Part shown: positions 16,860 through 25,804 of the stretch, one piece after another
How the letters are laid out: the number at the start of each line of letters is the position of its first letter
Position numbering within the stretch: position 1 is the first letter of the stretch
Source of the DNA: Desulfurivibrio sp.
GTDB lineage: Bacteria > Desulfobacterota > Desulfobulbia > Desulfobulbales > SURF-16
Length of the DNA: 64,000 nucleotides
Reading direction: 5' to 3'
NCBI GenBank assembly: GCA_003605035.1
Contig: QZKJ01000008.1
Span: 1-64,000 of the forward strand
The notes under the pieces: generated by a model
Database searches by the model: none
Told to the model about the DNA's origin: nothing
What the model saw: only the letters and a program-made list of their open reading frames with translations
Translations under genes and position numbers: made by a program

Positions 16860-19101
16860 CACCAATTGCGCATTATTGCAACAGCATCGGCCTGCCCTGT
16901 GGAGCCGGATTGAACCATACCTCAGCAAACCTTTCCCGGGCCAGATTCTGCGTAGCAGGGTTGATCTGATAAACCTCCGGTGCAAAGACCCTGATGGCAA
17001 CTGGATCGATATCCACCCCCAGCATGATCCACAGGCCAAGTGCAGCGAATATCTCGATTACCTTCAAGGCAGGGAAGGCCAGCTTATTTTTCTCCTGGGT
17101 TTTGGCCTTGGTTACGAAGCCCTTGCCATCTGCCAGGCGTATGGAAGCCTCAATCAGATCAAAATAATTGATCATGATCCGATATTTTTTGCCCAGGCCG
17201 TAAAATTTATTGATCTCAGCCCGCTCATCATAAACCCGGCCATTTCCCTGCACATAGGTATTCCGGTCAGCGACTTTGCCCAGATTGTCGCCAGTCTTGA
17301 TCGCTGGTACCTGCTCCATGCGCCCCCTGAAATGCTGAGGATTTTACCTTTGGGAAAAATCTTTCCGGAATACTACCAGGCCGCTGCCGCCACCCTTAAA
17401 CGGCTACTGCTGGCGCAGTACATGCAGAGCAACACAACCATGCTGCGCGGCAAGGATATGGTGGAAAATTCCTTTCAGCTTCTGCCGGACGTTATTGCCG
17501 CCAGTCCATTGGAGTCCCTGCGGGGCTTTGCGCCGGGGGTACCTGCCATTATCACTGCAGCAGGCCCATCCCTTAAGGAAAATATCAAGCAACTGAAGGG
17601 AAAAGAAAAAGAAATCATCATCCTGGCTGTGGATTCCGCGGTCCCGACCCTGCTGGAAAACGGCATCACCCCCCATTTCATCACCACCATGGATTACCGC
17701 CATCGCAATGCCGATTTCCTCTGGGGCAACCTGGAAAAGTTATCATCCTGCGCCCTGATATTTCTCGGCTTGACCACCCCCTTCATCCCCAAGCTCCTGC
17801 CGGGGAAAAAATTTGCCGTCTATGACGAAGCCCCTGTCAACTCCTGGTTCAACCGGATGACCGGCGGCCATCTGCCGATAAAAAATCTGTCGAGCGTGGC
17901 CCATCTCTCTCTTTTTGCAGCGCAGCTCATGGAATGCAATCCGATTATCTTTGCCGGCCTTGATTTGTCCTGGACCGGGCCAGTGGATCAGGCAACCGTC
18001 AAGAAAGAGGATTTACAGCAGGTACCCGGGATAAAGGAGGAAGAGATCCTGACCACCCCCAACTTTCTGGTGATGATTGACAAGTTCGAAAAAATGATGG
18101 AATCTTCAGTCACCACTTTTATCGATTCCACAGAAGGTGGCGCAAGGCTGCAGCATACCCTGCTCATGCCCCTGCAGCAATCCCTGGCCACCTACGGCCA
18201 GGGCCCGCTGCAACTGCCTGTCCTGCCCGAAAACGTCTCTTCAGCGGCCATCAGAAACACCTGCCTGACGCGCCTCGCGGAAACCAGAAAAAATCTGCTC
18301 ACCCTGCGCCAGGAGTACCTGACCATAAAGGAACAGGCTGACTGGGCCTGTAATTTCCTCAACAACCACATTCAACAGAACAAACCCTTAAGAGTCTCGC
18401 AGCAACTTGCCGATACCGTCAATTTCCTCAAGCAACGCCATGCTGAACTGGTCAGCTCGGCAGGCAGCGATGAGCTCAATGCCACGGCTCACCTCCTCGA
18501 CATTCTGTTAGCGAAACAGCGCCTGGCCAGTCATGGAAAACGGATCGAGTGGCAAAAAAAATACCCTGACAAATCCGGCATTTCTGCTCTACTGGTCGAC
18601 ATGCTGTTCCATCAGATGCAGGCCTCGGATATGCTGGAAGCAATATCCTGGTTCATGCAGCGCGTTGAAACGGCGCTGGCAAGAATCGAATTGAGCGCCC
18701 ACCCGCCTGAGATAGAGCAGAACAGCTCCGGTGATGCATTGCTGCATATCGGTAAAATCTATTTTGATTCCTTTGATCTGCTCCAGGCCAGACAGGTTTT
18801 CATTACGCTGCTCGAACGGCAGCCGGAACATGGCCAGGCCTACTATTATCTGGGGAAAATTCATCTCCTGCTGCGCCAATTGCCGGTCGCCATGGATCAT
18901 TTCCGTGCCGCCAGAAGTCTTTCTCCCGAGCTCGGCAACATCATAGACGCAATTATTGCCGACATTTCAGCTGAGTTTCTGGAAAATGCAAAGGATAGAA
19001 TCAAACGGAAAAGACACGGGGCCAGAAAATATCTGCAGGACATTCTCCCCGGGTTCCCAGACTACGAGGAAGCGCAGTTGCTGCTGGCATCAATCAACTG
19101 A
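16843..19101 (+). CDS. Second Maf-type flagellin glycosyltransferase with C-terminal TPR
   Basis: 752 residues from the TTG at 16843, which I chose because GAGGAAAA lies about 9 bases upstream; an ATG-started form from 16768 would lie entirely inside neuB. The core is the Maf/DUF115 fold: LIFLLGFGLGYEAL near 80 and AIITAAGPSLKENIKQL...LAVDSAVPTL (about 235-275). A short TPR-like pair follows near 630-700 (ARQVFITLLERQPEHGQAYYYLGKIH). It is a paralogue of the 6533 gene but lacks the methyltransferase. Two Mafs with two NeuB synthases suggest two sugar donors or two acceptor sets. Confidence 0.85.
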   Translation: MSNLFDTNCALLQQHRPALWSRIEPYLSKPFPGQILRSRVDLINLRCKDPDGNWIDIHPQHDPQAKCSEYLDYLQGREGQLIFLLGFGLGYEALAICQAYGSLNQIKIIDHDPIFFAQAVKFIDLSPLIINPAISLHIGIPVSDFAQIVASLDRWYLLHAPPEMLRILPLGKIFPEYYQAAAATLKRLLLAQYMQSNTTMLRGKDMVENSFQLLPDVIAASPLESLRGFAPGVPAIITAAGPSLKENIKQLKGKEKEIIILAVDSAVPTLLENGITPHFITTMDYRHRNADFLWGNLEKLSSCALIFLGLTTPFIPKLLPGKKFAVYDEAPVNSWFNRMTGGHLPIKNLSSVAHLSLFAAQLMECNPIIFAGLDLSWTGPVDQATVKKEDLQQVPGIKEEEILTTPNFLVMIDKFEKMMESSVTTFIDSTEGGARLQHTLLMPLQQSLATYGQGPLQLPVLPENVSSAAIRNTCLTRLAETRKNLLTLRQEYLTIKEQADWACNFLNNHIQQNKPLRVSQQLADTVNFLKQRHAELVSSAGSDELNATAHLLDILLAKQRLASHGKRIEWQKKYPDKSGISALLVDMLFHQMQASDMLEAISWFMQRVETALARIELSAHPPEIEQNSSGDALLHIGKIYFDSFDLLQARQVFITLLERQPEHGQAYYYLGKIHLLLRQLPVAMDHFRAARSLSPELGNIIDAIIADISAEFLENAKDRIKRKRHGARKYLQDILPGFPDYEEAQLLLASIN

Positions 19102-19107
19102 CAGGCC

Positions 19108-20304
19108 ATGGTAACCCATACCTTCCACACCATTCCCGGTACTCCGGATTTCGAACTCGGCTTTGCGCGGAAAAGCAAGATTGAATACTGGCTCACCCTC
19201 CCGGACTCGGGAACCCCGCAAGGTCTTGTCTTCTATGTCCATGGGTTCGGGGGAGAGATGCTGCAGGGTTATGCTCTCAAATTACGATCCTTTATTGCTG
19301 AAACCTATAATCTTGCCTGCGTATCGGTTCATCCGCACATCTTCTACAACCGGCCGGCCGGGAAAGGGGAAAACGTTTTTTTCGAATGGCCGGATCTCGT
19401 GTATCTCAACCAGAAGCTCCAGCAACACCAATGCCCGCAATATTGCCCGCAGCAAATGCCGTGCTCTCTGACCGGCATGCTGGCCCCTTTAAAATCCCTG
19501 CACGATGCCCTCGCAGCATCCTCAGCCAGTTCAAGAGAAGTATTATCGGCCATGATTTATCCCCCGCATGGGGAATTGCACACCTTCGGCATCATGCAGG
19601 CAATGGATCATCTGCTGGTTTACTATGATCTATTGAACAAAATCCGTTTCGACACGGGCAAAATCATAGCTGTCGGCTCCTCGCATGGCGGCTACATTGC
19701 CAATCTGATGGCCAAGCTGGCGCCCAATACCATTACGGCCGTATTCGACAACTCAGCCTACCCCGCTCCTCCCAATTATTACATAGCTGGACGTGAATTG
19801 AATCTCTATGAGCATCTTTACCACATCAGTGAACATTTGAGCCTGGGCTGCATGTTAAAATCAGGCTGGACCTTCAACGAAAAGGCTGCCAACTTCTACT
19901 CACCCGACCGGGAAAGAATCCGCAGCTTTCTCTTTGCTGATGACATAAAAAAAATGGCCCGGGCAGGCAACTGCAAAACTCAGTTCCGCTTTTATCACTC
20001 CAAATATGATGACCTAGCGCCGGTTGGCGAAAAACAGAAGATGATCGATCTTTTATTGGAACATGGCTTTGACCTGCAATATAAACTGATGGATCATGAA
20101 GATGTTGACGGAACCCTGGTGAAAAATCTTCAGCACGGCATGGATCTTTCCATAAAAACCATGTTTAAAAATTTCTACCCGACTATTGCGACAAGGGGCG
20201 GGGATACTGACATCGACATACAGAGCCAAATCACCTATTCAGGCTCCAACCTGGGATACACCTTCAAATTTAATAAATCCACCGTCATACCACACGTACG
20301 GTGA
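19108..20304 (+). CDS. DUF2920 alpha/beta hydrolase of the flagellin glycosylation operon
   Basis: 398 residues, seven bases after the second Maf gene. The build is an alpha/beta hydrolase: a GLVFYVHGFGGEML oxyanion stretch near 40 and a nucleophile elbow GSSHGG near 193. I recognise the family as DUF2920, known from flagellar-modification clusters of Campylobacter and relatives. A deacetylase or acyl hydrolase acting on the nonulosonic acid or its carrier is plausible but unproven. The last gene of the eight-gene plus-strand operon; no hairpin terminator was seen between it and the convergent tatC. Confidence 0.78.
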   Translation: MVTHTFHTIPGTPDFELGFARKSKIEYWLTLPDSGTPQGLVFYVHGFGGEMLQGYALKLRSFIAETYNLACVSVHPHIFYNRPAGKGENVFFEWPDLVYLNQKLQQHQCPQYCPQQMPCSLTGMLAPLKSLHDALAASSASSREVLSAMIYPPHGELHTFGIMQAMDHLLVYYDLLNKIRFDTGKIIAVGSSHGGYIANLMAKLAPNTITAVFDNSAYPAPPNYYIAGRELNLYEHLYHISEHLSLGCMLKSGWTFNEKAANFYSPDRERIRSFLFADDIKKMARAGNCKTQFRFYHSKYDDLAPVGEKQKMIDLLLEHGFDLQYKLMDHEDVDGTLVKNLQHGMDLSIKTMFKNFYPTIATRGGDTDIDIQSQITYSGSNLGYTFKFNKSTVIPHVR

Positions 20305-20334
20305 TCGCGGAAACGTTCACGGGTTCACCCCCTA

Positions 20335-21110
20335 TCAATCCTGCGCCATCTCTTCCTCTTCGGCATCCACGGGTATTCTCCTGCCTAACAGCCAGACGGC
20401 GATGATGCTCACCTCGTAGAGAATGACCAGCGGTACGGCCATGAGCAGCTGATTGACCACGTCGGGGGTGGGGGTGAGGATGGCGGCGATGATAAAAGAG
20501 AGCAGGAAGGCGTACTTGCGGTTGCGGGAGAGAAACGGCCGGTCGACAATGCCGAGCTTGGCCAGCAGCACCATGAAGACAGGCATCTCAAAGATGACCC
20601 CGAAGGCGATCAGCAGACGGAGGCAGAGGGAAAAGTACTCGGTGACCGTGGGCAGGGCGGAGAGAAAATCGGTGGCATAGCCCATGAGAAAACGAAAGGC
20701 CGGCGGGAAGACGATATAATAACCAAAGGTGGCGCCGCCGAGAAAACAAACGGAGGAGAGCAGGGAAAAGGGCAGCACCACCCTTTTTTCATGCCGGTAG
20801 AGGCCGGGCGCGACAAAGGCCCAGAACTGCCAGAAGATGACCGGGCTGGCAAGCAGAACCCCGCTCACCAGGGCTAATTTCAGATAAAAAAAAAGGCCTC
20901 CTGGTAGGAGGTGAAGATCAGACTGGAACCCTTGGGCAGCACCTCAAACAGGGGCCGCACATACCAGGCGCCGATATCCTCGATAAAGTAATAGGAAACG
21001 CCGAACCCCACGGCCACGGCAATCAGGGAGCGAATCAGACTGTTGCGCAGATCCCGCAGATGCTCGGTCAGCGCCTGTTTTTCCATGGTTTCCATGCTTG
21101 CCTGCGTCAT
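20335..21110 (-). CDS. tatC: Twin-arginine translocase subunit TatC, interrupted by a -1 frameshift
   Basis: Two abutting reading frames on the minus strand make one TatC. The first (21110 to 20880) gives EKQALTEHLRDLRNSLIRSL and the first membrane helix, ending ...FTSYQEAFFFI then a stop. The second (to 20335) gives SGVLLASPVIFWQFWAFVAPGLY and the remaining helices. Adding one T to the run of nine T at 20886-20894 restores EAFFFYLKLALVSGVLL, the normal family sequence. TatC is the receptor core of the pathway that exports folded proteins, including many respiratory enzymes, so full loss would be costly. Either the base is missing through a sequencing error, the gene is broken, or slippage rescues it. 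No tatA or tatB lies nearby. Confidence 0.85.
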
Positions 21111-21210
21111 CGGTGAAAATGGTTGCTGGTTGATAGGTTGGCGGCTGCTGCAGAAAATGCCACTATAGTCTCAAGAGCCTTGCCGGTCAAGCAAAGTGTG
21201 AGTAAAAAGA

Positions 21211-21230
21211 GGGCGGTTCGCGAACCGCCC
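21211..21230. repeat. Perfect 20-base palindrome, copy 1
   Basis: GGGCGGTTCGCGAACCGCCC is identical to its own reverse complement and is followed by CCTAC. The same 20 bases plus CCTAC occur at 22390-22409. Directly after copy 1 is a pyrimidine-rich tract (about 21231-21300) with short TTTCAC/CTCACTC repeats. No gene is seen between 21111 and 21342. Confidence 0.8.
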
Positions 21231-21342
21231 CTACTCCTTACTTTTCCCTCCTCCCTCCTCTCTTTTCACCTTTCACTTTTCACTCCTCACTCCTCACTCC
21301 CATAAACATTGATCTTTCCCGCAAAACCCGTTATCTATTGAC

Positions 21343-22233
21343 ATGCTCACCACCCGCCAGATATCACTGTGCCGTCCCGGTCTTGCCCGGCTGGCAAACC
21401 CCGTCCTGCCGCTGGCCAGGCTGGCCGGCCTGCTCTATCTCACCGGCCCCTTCCCGACCCTGGAAGACCTGCTGGCCGAACTCCATGAGCCGGTGGAAAC
21501 CGCCGGCATCAGCTATGAGCAGCCGGCCGCTCTGCTGCGGCCCTATCTTGACGCCATGCGGCCCTTTGAACGGCTGAAGAATCCCCGGCAGCCGAGCCGG
21601 TTCATTGTCGATGAAAACCTGCAGCAGGCTGAACAGTTCACCGCTCTCGACAGCTGGATCAGCCAGAATGTGCTGACCCGGGAGCTTGAGGAGATCAACA
21701 GCCTGCTCTGCGGACCCTGCGGCTGCACCCTGTGCTGCACCGGCCCCTCGGGGCAGCAGGAGCAGGAGTTTTTCGAAATCCCCCTGGCTGAAAGCGAAAC
21801 CGGTTTTTTTGCCCTGCCCGCTTTTGATGATGAAATAACCCGGGCCGCCTCCCCTGATGACGAACCGACCCTGATGAGAAACGGCGCCCCCTTTTACGCC
21901 AGCCCCGCCGCTCTCTATCGCTGGCGCCAGGGCTGGAGCATGATCCTGCCCCGTGACAGCCGCTGCCCCAACCTTGATCCTGACAGCGGCGGCTGCCGGA
22001 TCTATCCGGATCGTCCCGATGTCTGCCGCAGGCCCCAGATCTTTCCCTATATGCTTGAGCGGGAACCGGCCATGGACATGGAGTACGAAGGCCGGACCCT
22101 GCCCGCCTTTGTCATCCAGGCCAAAATTCTGGCCATCTGGGACTGCCCTTACGTCAGGCAGTTTCAGGATGAAATCGCCGCCTATGCCGAGCTGTGCGGC
22201 CTGGAGCCCATTTTCAAGCAGAACAAGTCATGA
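21343..22233 (+). CDS. YkgJ-family cysteine-cluster protein
   Basis: 296 residues. The N-terminal 120 residues are of unknown type. Residues about 124-235 hold the YkgJ (zinc/iron-chelating, formerly UPF0153) cysteine pattern: CGPCGCTLCC near 124-133, then CPNLDPDSGGCRIYPDRPDVCRRPQIFP near 207. The family binds a metal through these cysteines; its cellular role is not established. The start ATG 21343 has no obvious ribosome site. The TGA stop is immediately followed by, and overlaps, a 127-base inverted-repeat element, so insertion of that element may have set the C-terminus. Confidence 0.82.
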   Translation: MLTTRQISLCRPGLARLANPVLPLARLAGLLYLTGPFPTLEDLLAELHEPVETAGISYEQPAALLRPYLDAMRPFERLKNPRQPSRFIVDENLQQAEQFTALDSWISQNVLTRELEEINSLLCGPCGCTLCCTGPSGQQEQEFFEIPLAESETGFFALPAFDDEITRAASPDDEPTLMRNGAPFYASPAALYRWRQGWSMILPRDSRCPNLDPDSGGCRIYPDRPDVCRRPQIFPYMLEREPAMDMEYEGRTLPAFVIQAKILAIWDCPYVRQFQDEIAAYAELCGLEPIFKQNKS

Positions 22234-22358
22234 TGGCGTCGCAAAAAGTCGCCAACTGCTTCGTTGCTGCAAATTATCTCGTCACTGCGGCGTACACAAG
22301 TACGCCTCATTCCTCGAAATTTGCGCGCCTCGCATTTGACGATTTTTGCTTAGCCATC
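22232..22358. repeat. 127-base imperfect inverted-repeat element
   Basis: The element begins GATGGCGTCGCAAAAAGTCG and ends CGATTTTTGCTTAGCCATC, which are imperfect inverted copies of each other. The pairing continues inward to a perfect GGCGTAC/GTACGCC stem with an ACAA loop at 22289-22306. The whole unit can fold into one long hairpin. It has no coding capacity. The form is that of a MITE or REP-like interspersed element. Confidence 0.65.
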
Positions 22359-22389
22359 CCCGAAAAAGAGAAAATCAGCCCCCGCTTAA

Positions 22390-22409
22390 GGGCGGTTCGC
22401 GAACCGCCC
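22390..22409. repeat. Perfect 20-base palindrome, copy 2
   Basis: Identical to the palindrome at 21211-21230. It is followed by CCTACACGTACCGCCCCTACGG, which carries a partial second copy of its right side. Confidence 0.8.
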
Positions 22410-22443
22410 CTACACGTACCGCCCCTACGGCCATAAACTCGTC

Positions 22444-22468
22444 ATTCCGGCATGTTTTCAGCCGGAAT
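22444..22468. repeat. Short hairpin ATTCCGGC / GCCGGAAT
   Basis: An eight-base perfect stem with a nine-base loop, 17 bases before the pseudouridine synthase start. It is the third different inverted repeat in a 240-base gap. There is no U tract, so it is unlikely to be an intrinsic terminator. Confidence 0.55.
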
Positions 22469-22485
22469 CCAGCAATCACACCGGC

Positions 22486-23298
22486 ATGGAAAAATTCACC
22501 CGGGAAATAAGCGTCACCCCTGACGACCCGCTCACGGCCTGCGAGCTGCTGGCACGAAAAACCGGGCTCGCCAAGGGCCGGATCAAGGATGCCATGACCA
22601 AGGGCGCGGTCTGGCTCAAGAAGAGGCAAGGCAAACTCCAGCGGCTGCGCCGGGCCACCGCCGCTGTAAAGCCGGGCGACCAACTGGCCATCCATTATGA
22701 TGCCAGCCTGCTGGCCCTGGTCCCGCCCCGGGCCCGCTGCGTCAGCGACCAGGGCCATTACAGCGTCTGGGAGAAACCTGCCGGACTCCTGGCCCAGGGC
22801 ACCCAGTACGGCGACCACTGCTCGCTCCTGCGCCAGGCCGAGCTGTTCTTTACGCCGCCACGCCCGGTCTTTCTCGTCCACCGGCTCGACCGGGAGGCGG
22901 CCGGCCTCATGCTCATCGCCCACAGCCGGGAGGCGGCAAGCCGGCTCTCCCTGCTCCTGCAGCGGAACCTGATCGCCAAACGCTACCAGGTGCAGGTGCT
23001 GGGCAACATGGCGAGCCGTCCGGGCAAGCGTATCGATCTCCCCCTGGACGGCAAGGCGGCCGTCACCGAATACGAGGCCATCGCCTATGATCCGGTCACC
23101 AACACCAGCAAAGTCATGGTGCGCATCCACACCGGCCGGCTCCACCAGATCCGCCGCCACTTCGCCCTCATCGGCCACCCGGTCATGGGCGATCCCCGTT
23201 ACGGCATTGGCAATAAAAACCAGGAGGGGCTGCAGCTCAAAGCCGACCAACTCATCTTCATCTGCCCCTTTGCCAAACAGGAGCTGGTCTTCCCCTAG
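22486..23298 (+). CDS. RluA-family RNA pseudouridine synthase
   Basis: 270 residues. An S4-like RNA-binding segment occupies about 15-65 (ACELLARKTGLAKGRIKDAM). The catalytic domain has the RluA signature HRLDREAAGLML near 132, with the catalytic Asp, and the RLHQIRRHFALIGHPVMGD stretch near 218. It isomerises specific uridines in rRNA or tRNA; which one cannot be said. No good ribosome site precedes the ATG, which lies just after the hairpin-repeat cluster. Confidence 0.88.
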   Translation: MEKFTREISVTPDDPLTACELLARKTGLAKGRIKDAMTKGAVWLKKRQGKLQRLRRATAAVKPGDQLAIHYDASLLALVPPRARCVSDQGHYSVWEKPAGLLAQGTQYGDHCSLLRQAELFFTPPRPVFLVHRLDREAAGLMLIAHSREAASRLSLLLQRNLIAKRYQVQVLGNMASRPGKRIDLPLDGKAAVTEYEAIAYDPVTNTSKVMVRIHTGRLHQIRRHFALIGHPVMGDPRYGIGNKNQEGLQLKADQLIFICPFAKQELVFP

Positions 23299-23453
23299 GG
23301 CGGGCCGTGGAGCTGGAAACCGGCGGTAAACGCTTATTTCGTATGCATCGTTTTTTCCCTGTGCACTCTGCGGCCCGGTGGGATATCTTGACTTCTCCCG
23401 GGGCCATCCCCCAAAAAACCACGGATCTATCGACAGACGGCAACGAAAAACCC

Positions 23454-24449
23454 ATGCTCTCCCAACTGCTGCAACCGGCCAATACCATTCTCCTGCAGGC
23501 CATCGGCAAGCTCTTTCTCATCAGCCTGCTGGGCTACGGTGCTGTCCGTCTGCGTATTCTCAGCGGCCAGGCGGTAGCCTCTCTGTCGAAATTCGTTCTG
23601 GCCATCTCCCTGCCCTGCCTGATCATTGCCACCCTCGGCAGGGAGCTGCAATATTCTCTGCTTCCCCAGATGGGCCTGTGCCTGGTGGCGGCTCTGGTCC
23701 TCAATCTGTCCGGACTGCTCATCGCCCTTGCCGGCCGCGGCATCATCCTGAAAAAGGAGCAGCCGGGCCAGCGCCTCTTTCTCTCGCTTTCCTCCCTGCA
23801 GAACTCAGGCTATCTGCCCATCCCCCTGGTGACCGCTGTCCTGCCTGAAGGCCTGCAGGCCAGCGGCCTTCTCTTTATTTTCGTTTATATGCTGGTGATG
23901 GGACTTATTTTCTGGTCGTTCGGCATCCTGCTGGTGGGGCGAAACCATGCCCCCGGCAACCTCAGGCAGCAGCTCAAAAACATGGCAAATCCGCCCCTGC
24001 TGGTCACCCTTGCCTCCCTGTTTTTTCTGTTTCCACCCGTCAAATCGGCTCTGAGCGCCCTGCCGCTCCTGCAGGATACATTGACTGCCGTGGGCGAGAC
24101 CACCATCCCCCTGGTCCTTATCGTCCTGGGCGGATCGCTGGCTGAAAAGCTGCCGCCGCTTGACCGCGGGAAAATCATGATCGCCGGCAGTTGCGCCATC
24201 AAGATGCTCCTCATTCCCGCCTTGACCCTGCTGGCGATCACGGCAGTCAGACCCGAGCCGGTCTTCGCCTTTGTGCTGCTGCTTGAGTCAACCATGCCGG
24301 CGGCCTTGAATCACATTGTCGTGGCCCGGGAATACGGGGGCGATGTTCCGCTTACCTCACGGGCGTTGCTGGTGCAATACCTGCTGGCTCTTTTCACGGT
24401 GCCTCTTTTCCTGATCCTGGCCAATCTCCTCTTTTCCCTGCCGGTCTAA
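23454..24449 (+). CDS. AEC-family transporter (auxin efflux carrier type)
   Basis: 331 residues, very hydrophobic, with about ten membrane helices. The first lies at 13-35 (GKLFLISLLGYGAVRLRILS) and the pattern LSLSSLQNSGYLPIPL near 100 is typical of the AEC/MdcF family. Characterised bacterial members carry malonate, malate or similar anions; the substrate here is unknown. I chose ATG 23454 because residues upstream in the longer frame (to 23307) are polar and unlike the family. Its last four bases overlap the 3' end of the convergent DUF1353 gene. Confidence 0.85.
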   Translation: MLSQLLQPANTILLQAIGKLFLISLLGYGAVRLRILSGQAVASLSKFVLAISLPCLIIATLGRELQYSLLPQMGLCLVAALVLNLSGLLIALAGRGIILKKEQPGQRLFLSLSSLQNSGYLPIPLVTAVLPEGLQASGLLFIFVYMLVMGLIFWSFGILLVGRNHAPGNLRQQLKNMANPPLLVTLASLFFLFPPVKSALSALPLLQDTLTAVGETTIPLVLIVLGGSLAEKLPPLDRGKIMIAGSCAIKMLLIPALTLLAITAVRPEPVFAFVLLLESTMPAALNHIVVAREYGGDVPLTSRALLVQYLLALFTVPLFLILANLLFSLPV

Positions 24450-24892
24450 AGCCCATACTTCGCAGGATCCCTGCCCTCCTGCCCGATCCTCTTGGCCAGC
24501 CTTTTCAGGTAGGCGAGATCATCCTTGTCATTTTCCCAGTACCAGACGCCGAAATTCTGCACTGCTCCGTGCATGAGCACCGCCTTGGTTTTCCCTACGT
24601 TGCTGGCGCGCAGCAAGTCGTAGAAGAGTTCGTCCGCCGAGTCCCTGTCAAGCTGATGCGTGTGGTACAACCAGTCATGGAAGACGGCGGCAACCATGAA
24701 TCGCGGGTGAAACGGCGACCCGATCAGCTGCCAGGCGGCAGACGGGATGCTGGCGCCGTCATACTGAAAACAGGCGGGCACCCAGACGGACGTGCCTTTG
24801 TATACCGCCTCGATATCGGCGCCGACTTCATAGGCCTCTTCAAGCTTGTTCGTGTCCGGTTTTGCCACGGGAATCAGGCGTAGTGCTTCCAT
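24446..24892 (-). CDS. DUF1353 domain protein
   Basis: 148 residues with the DUF1353 pattern: a hydrophilic start, then VPACFQYDGASIPSAAW near 45-60 and FHDWLYHTH...DELFYDLL near 72-95. Members are small proteins found in phages and in bacterial chromosomes; the function is unknown. The histidines in FHDWLYHTHQL could bind metal. GGAGGAGA sits seven bases before ATG 24892. There is no other phage gene nearby, so it is not evidence for a prophage by itself. Confidence 0.8.
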   Translation of the reverse strand: MEALRLIPVAKPDTNKLEEAYEVGADIEAVYKGTSVWVPACFQYDGASIPSAAWQLIGSPFHPRFMVAAVFHDWLYHTHQLDRDSADELFYDLLRASNVGKTKAVLMHGAVQNFGVWYWENDKDDLAYLKRLAKRIGQEGRDPAKYGL

Positions 24893-25148
24893 TTCGTCTC
24901 CTCCAGGTAAGATGTTTGTACTGCCGACGGCTACACCTTGCGGGCAGGGGCCTTTTAGCCCCGCCCCGGTACAGCGTTAAGTGCAATAATTACCGCGTAC
25001 CGCCCTGCCCGGAAATGCCCGGCACCGGACACTTGCCCCGCTTGCTGCCAGATACGCGGACGCCTGCTTCAGGAAACAACTCAACTTCCCGAGCTGATTC
25101 ATATTACTGGAATAGCTGCGGACGGCGAAGGCCGCCATAAAGGGGCGT

Positions 25149-25673
25149 TTACAGCAGAGACGGAATACCAAACTGGCATTGCTGGGCGGATTTCATCAGC
25201 CCCTTCAGTTTGCCGATGCCGGCCTTGAGATGATCATCGATGGCCGCCGGATCATCGATCTGCAGCAATTCCGCGATGTTGATGTATTCTTCCATGAACC
25301 CCTGCATGCCGCGCTCGCCGGCCACCAGGGACTCAAACAGCAGGAGCAGGTCGTTTTTCTTGTTGATGGGGGTATGCAGGTTCTCATCGGAAAAAAAGTT
25401 TCGCAATTCGATGGCCGCATGCATGATGGGCGCACACATCTGATTCATGCGGGCATGCGCCTCGATTTCCCCATTGGTCATGCTGACGAGGATCTCCCGC
25501 TTCTCCGCGAGGTCCTTCTTCAGCAGCGCCTGATTGAAGCGCATCGAGGTGTAAATGCAGGCCTGGAGAAGCGCGGCCGAGAGATTGTTGACCTCGGCGA
25601 TGATCTCTTCCCGCACGTCCCCTTTCTTCTGCAATGCCCTGCCCAGATAGCCCAACATTTTGACCGGATCCAT
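25149..25673 (-). CDS. Uncharacterised all-helical protein
   Basis: 174 residues, no membrane segment or signal peptide, predicted almost wholly alpha-helical (for example REEIIAEVNNLSAALLQACI and LLFESLVAGERGMQGFMEEY). I do not recognise the family. ATG 25673 is preferred to ATG 25679 because AAGGAG lies six bases before it, while it touches the earlier ATG. The 255 bases between this gene and DUF1353 (24893-25148) show no gene or repeat. Confidence 0.65.
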   Translation of the reverse strand: MDPVKMLGYLGRALQKKGDVREEIIAEVNNLSAALLQACIYTSMRFNQALLKKDLAEKREILVSMTNGEIEAHARMNQMCAPIMHAAIELRNFFSDENLHTPINKKNDLLLLFESLVAGERGMQGFMEEYINIAELLQIDDPAAIDDHLKAGIGKLKGLMKSAQQCQFGIPSLL

Positions 25674-25804
25674 GCTCATCTCCTTCCGCCCTCCTCACCC
25701 AGGCAGAATTCTCCGCCTGCTTCATTTCATCAGCAGGATAAAACCAGGGCGCCACTTTCGTCATCTCGTGATCCATGACGTCATTCCCGCGGGTGACGGG
25801 CAGA

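Noticed and set aside
21231-21305. Pyrimidine-rich tract after palindrome copy 1 read as coding or as a terminator
   Set aside because: The translated frame is low complexity, and there is no stem followed directly by a U tract in either direction.
24446-24892. DUF1353 gene as a sign of a prophage
   Set aside because: No capsid, tail, integrase or lysis gene lies around it, and the family also occurs as single chromosomal genes.
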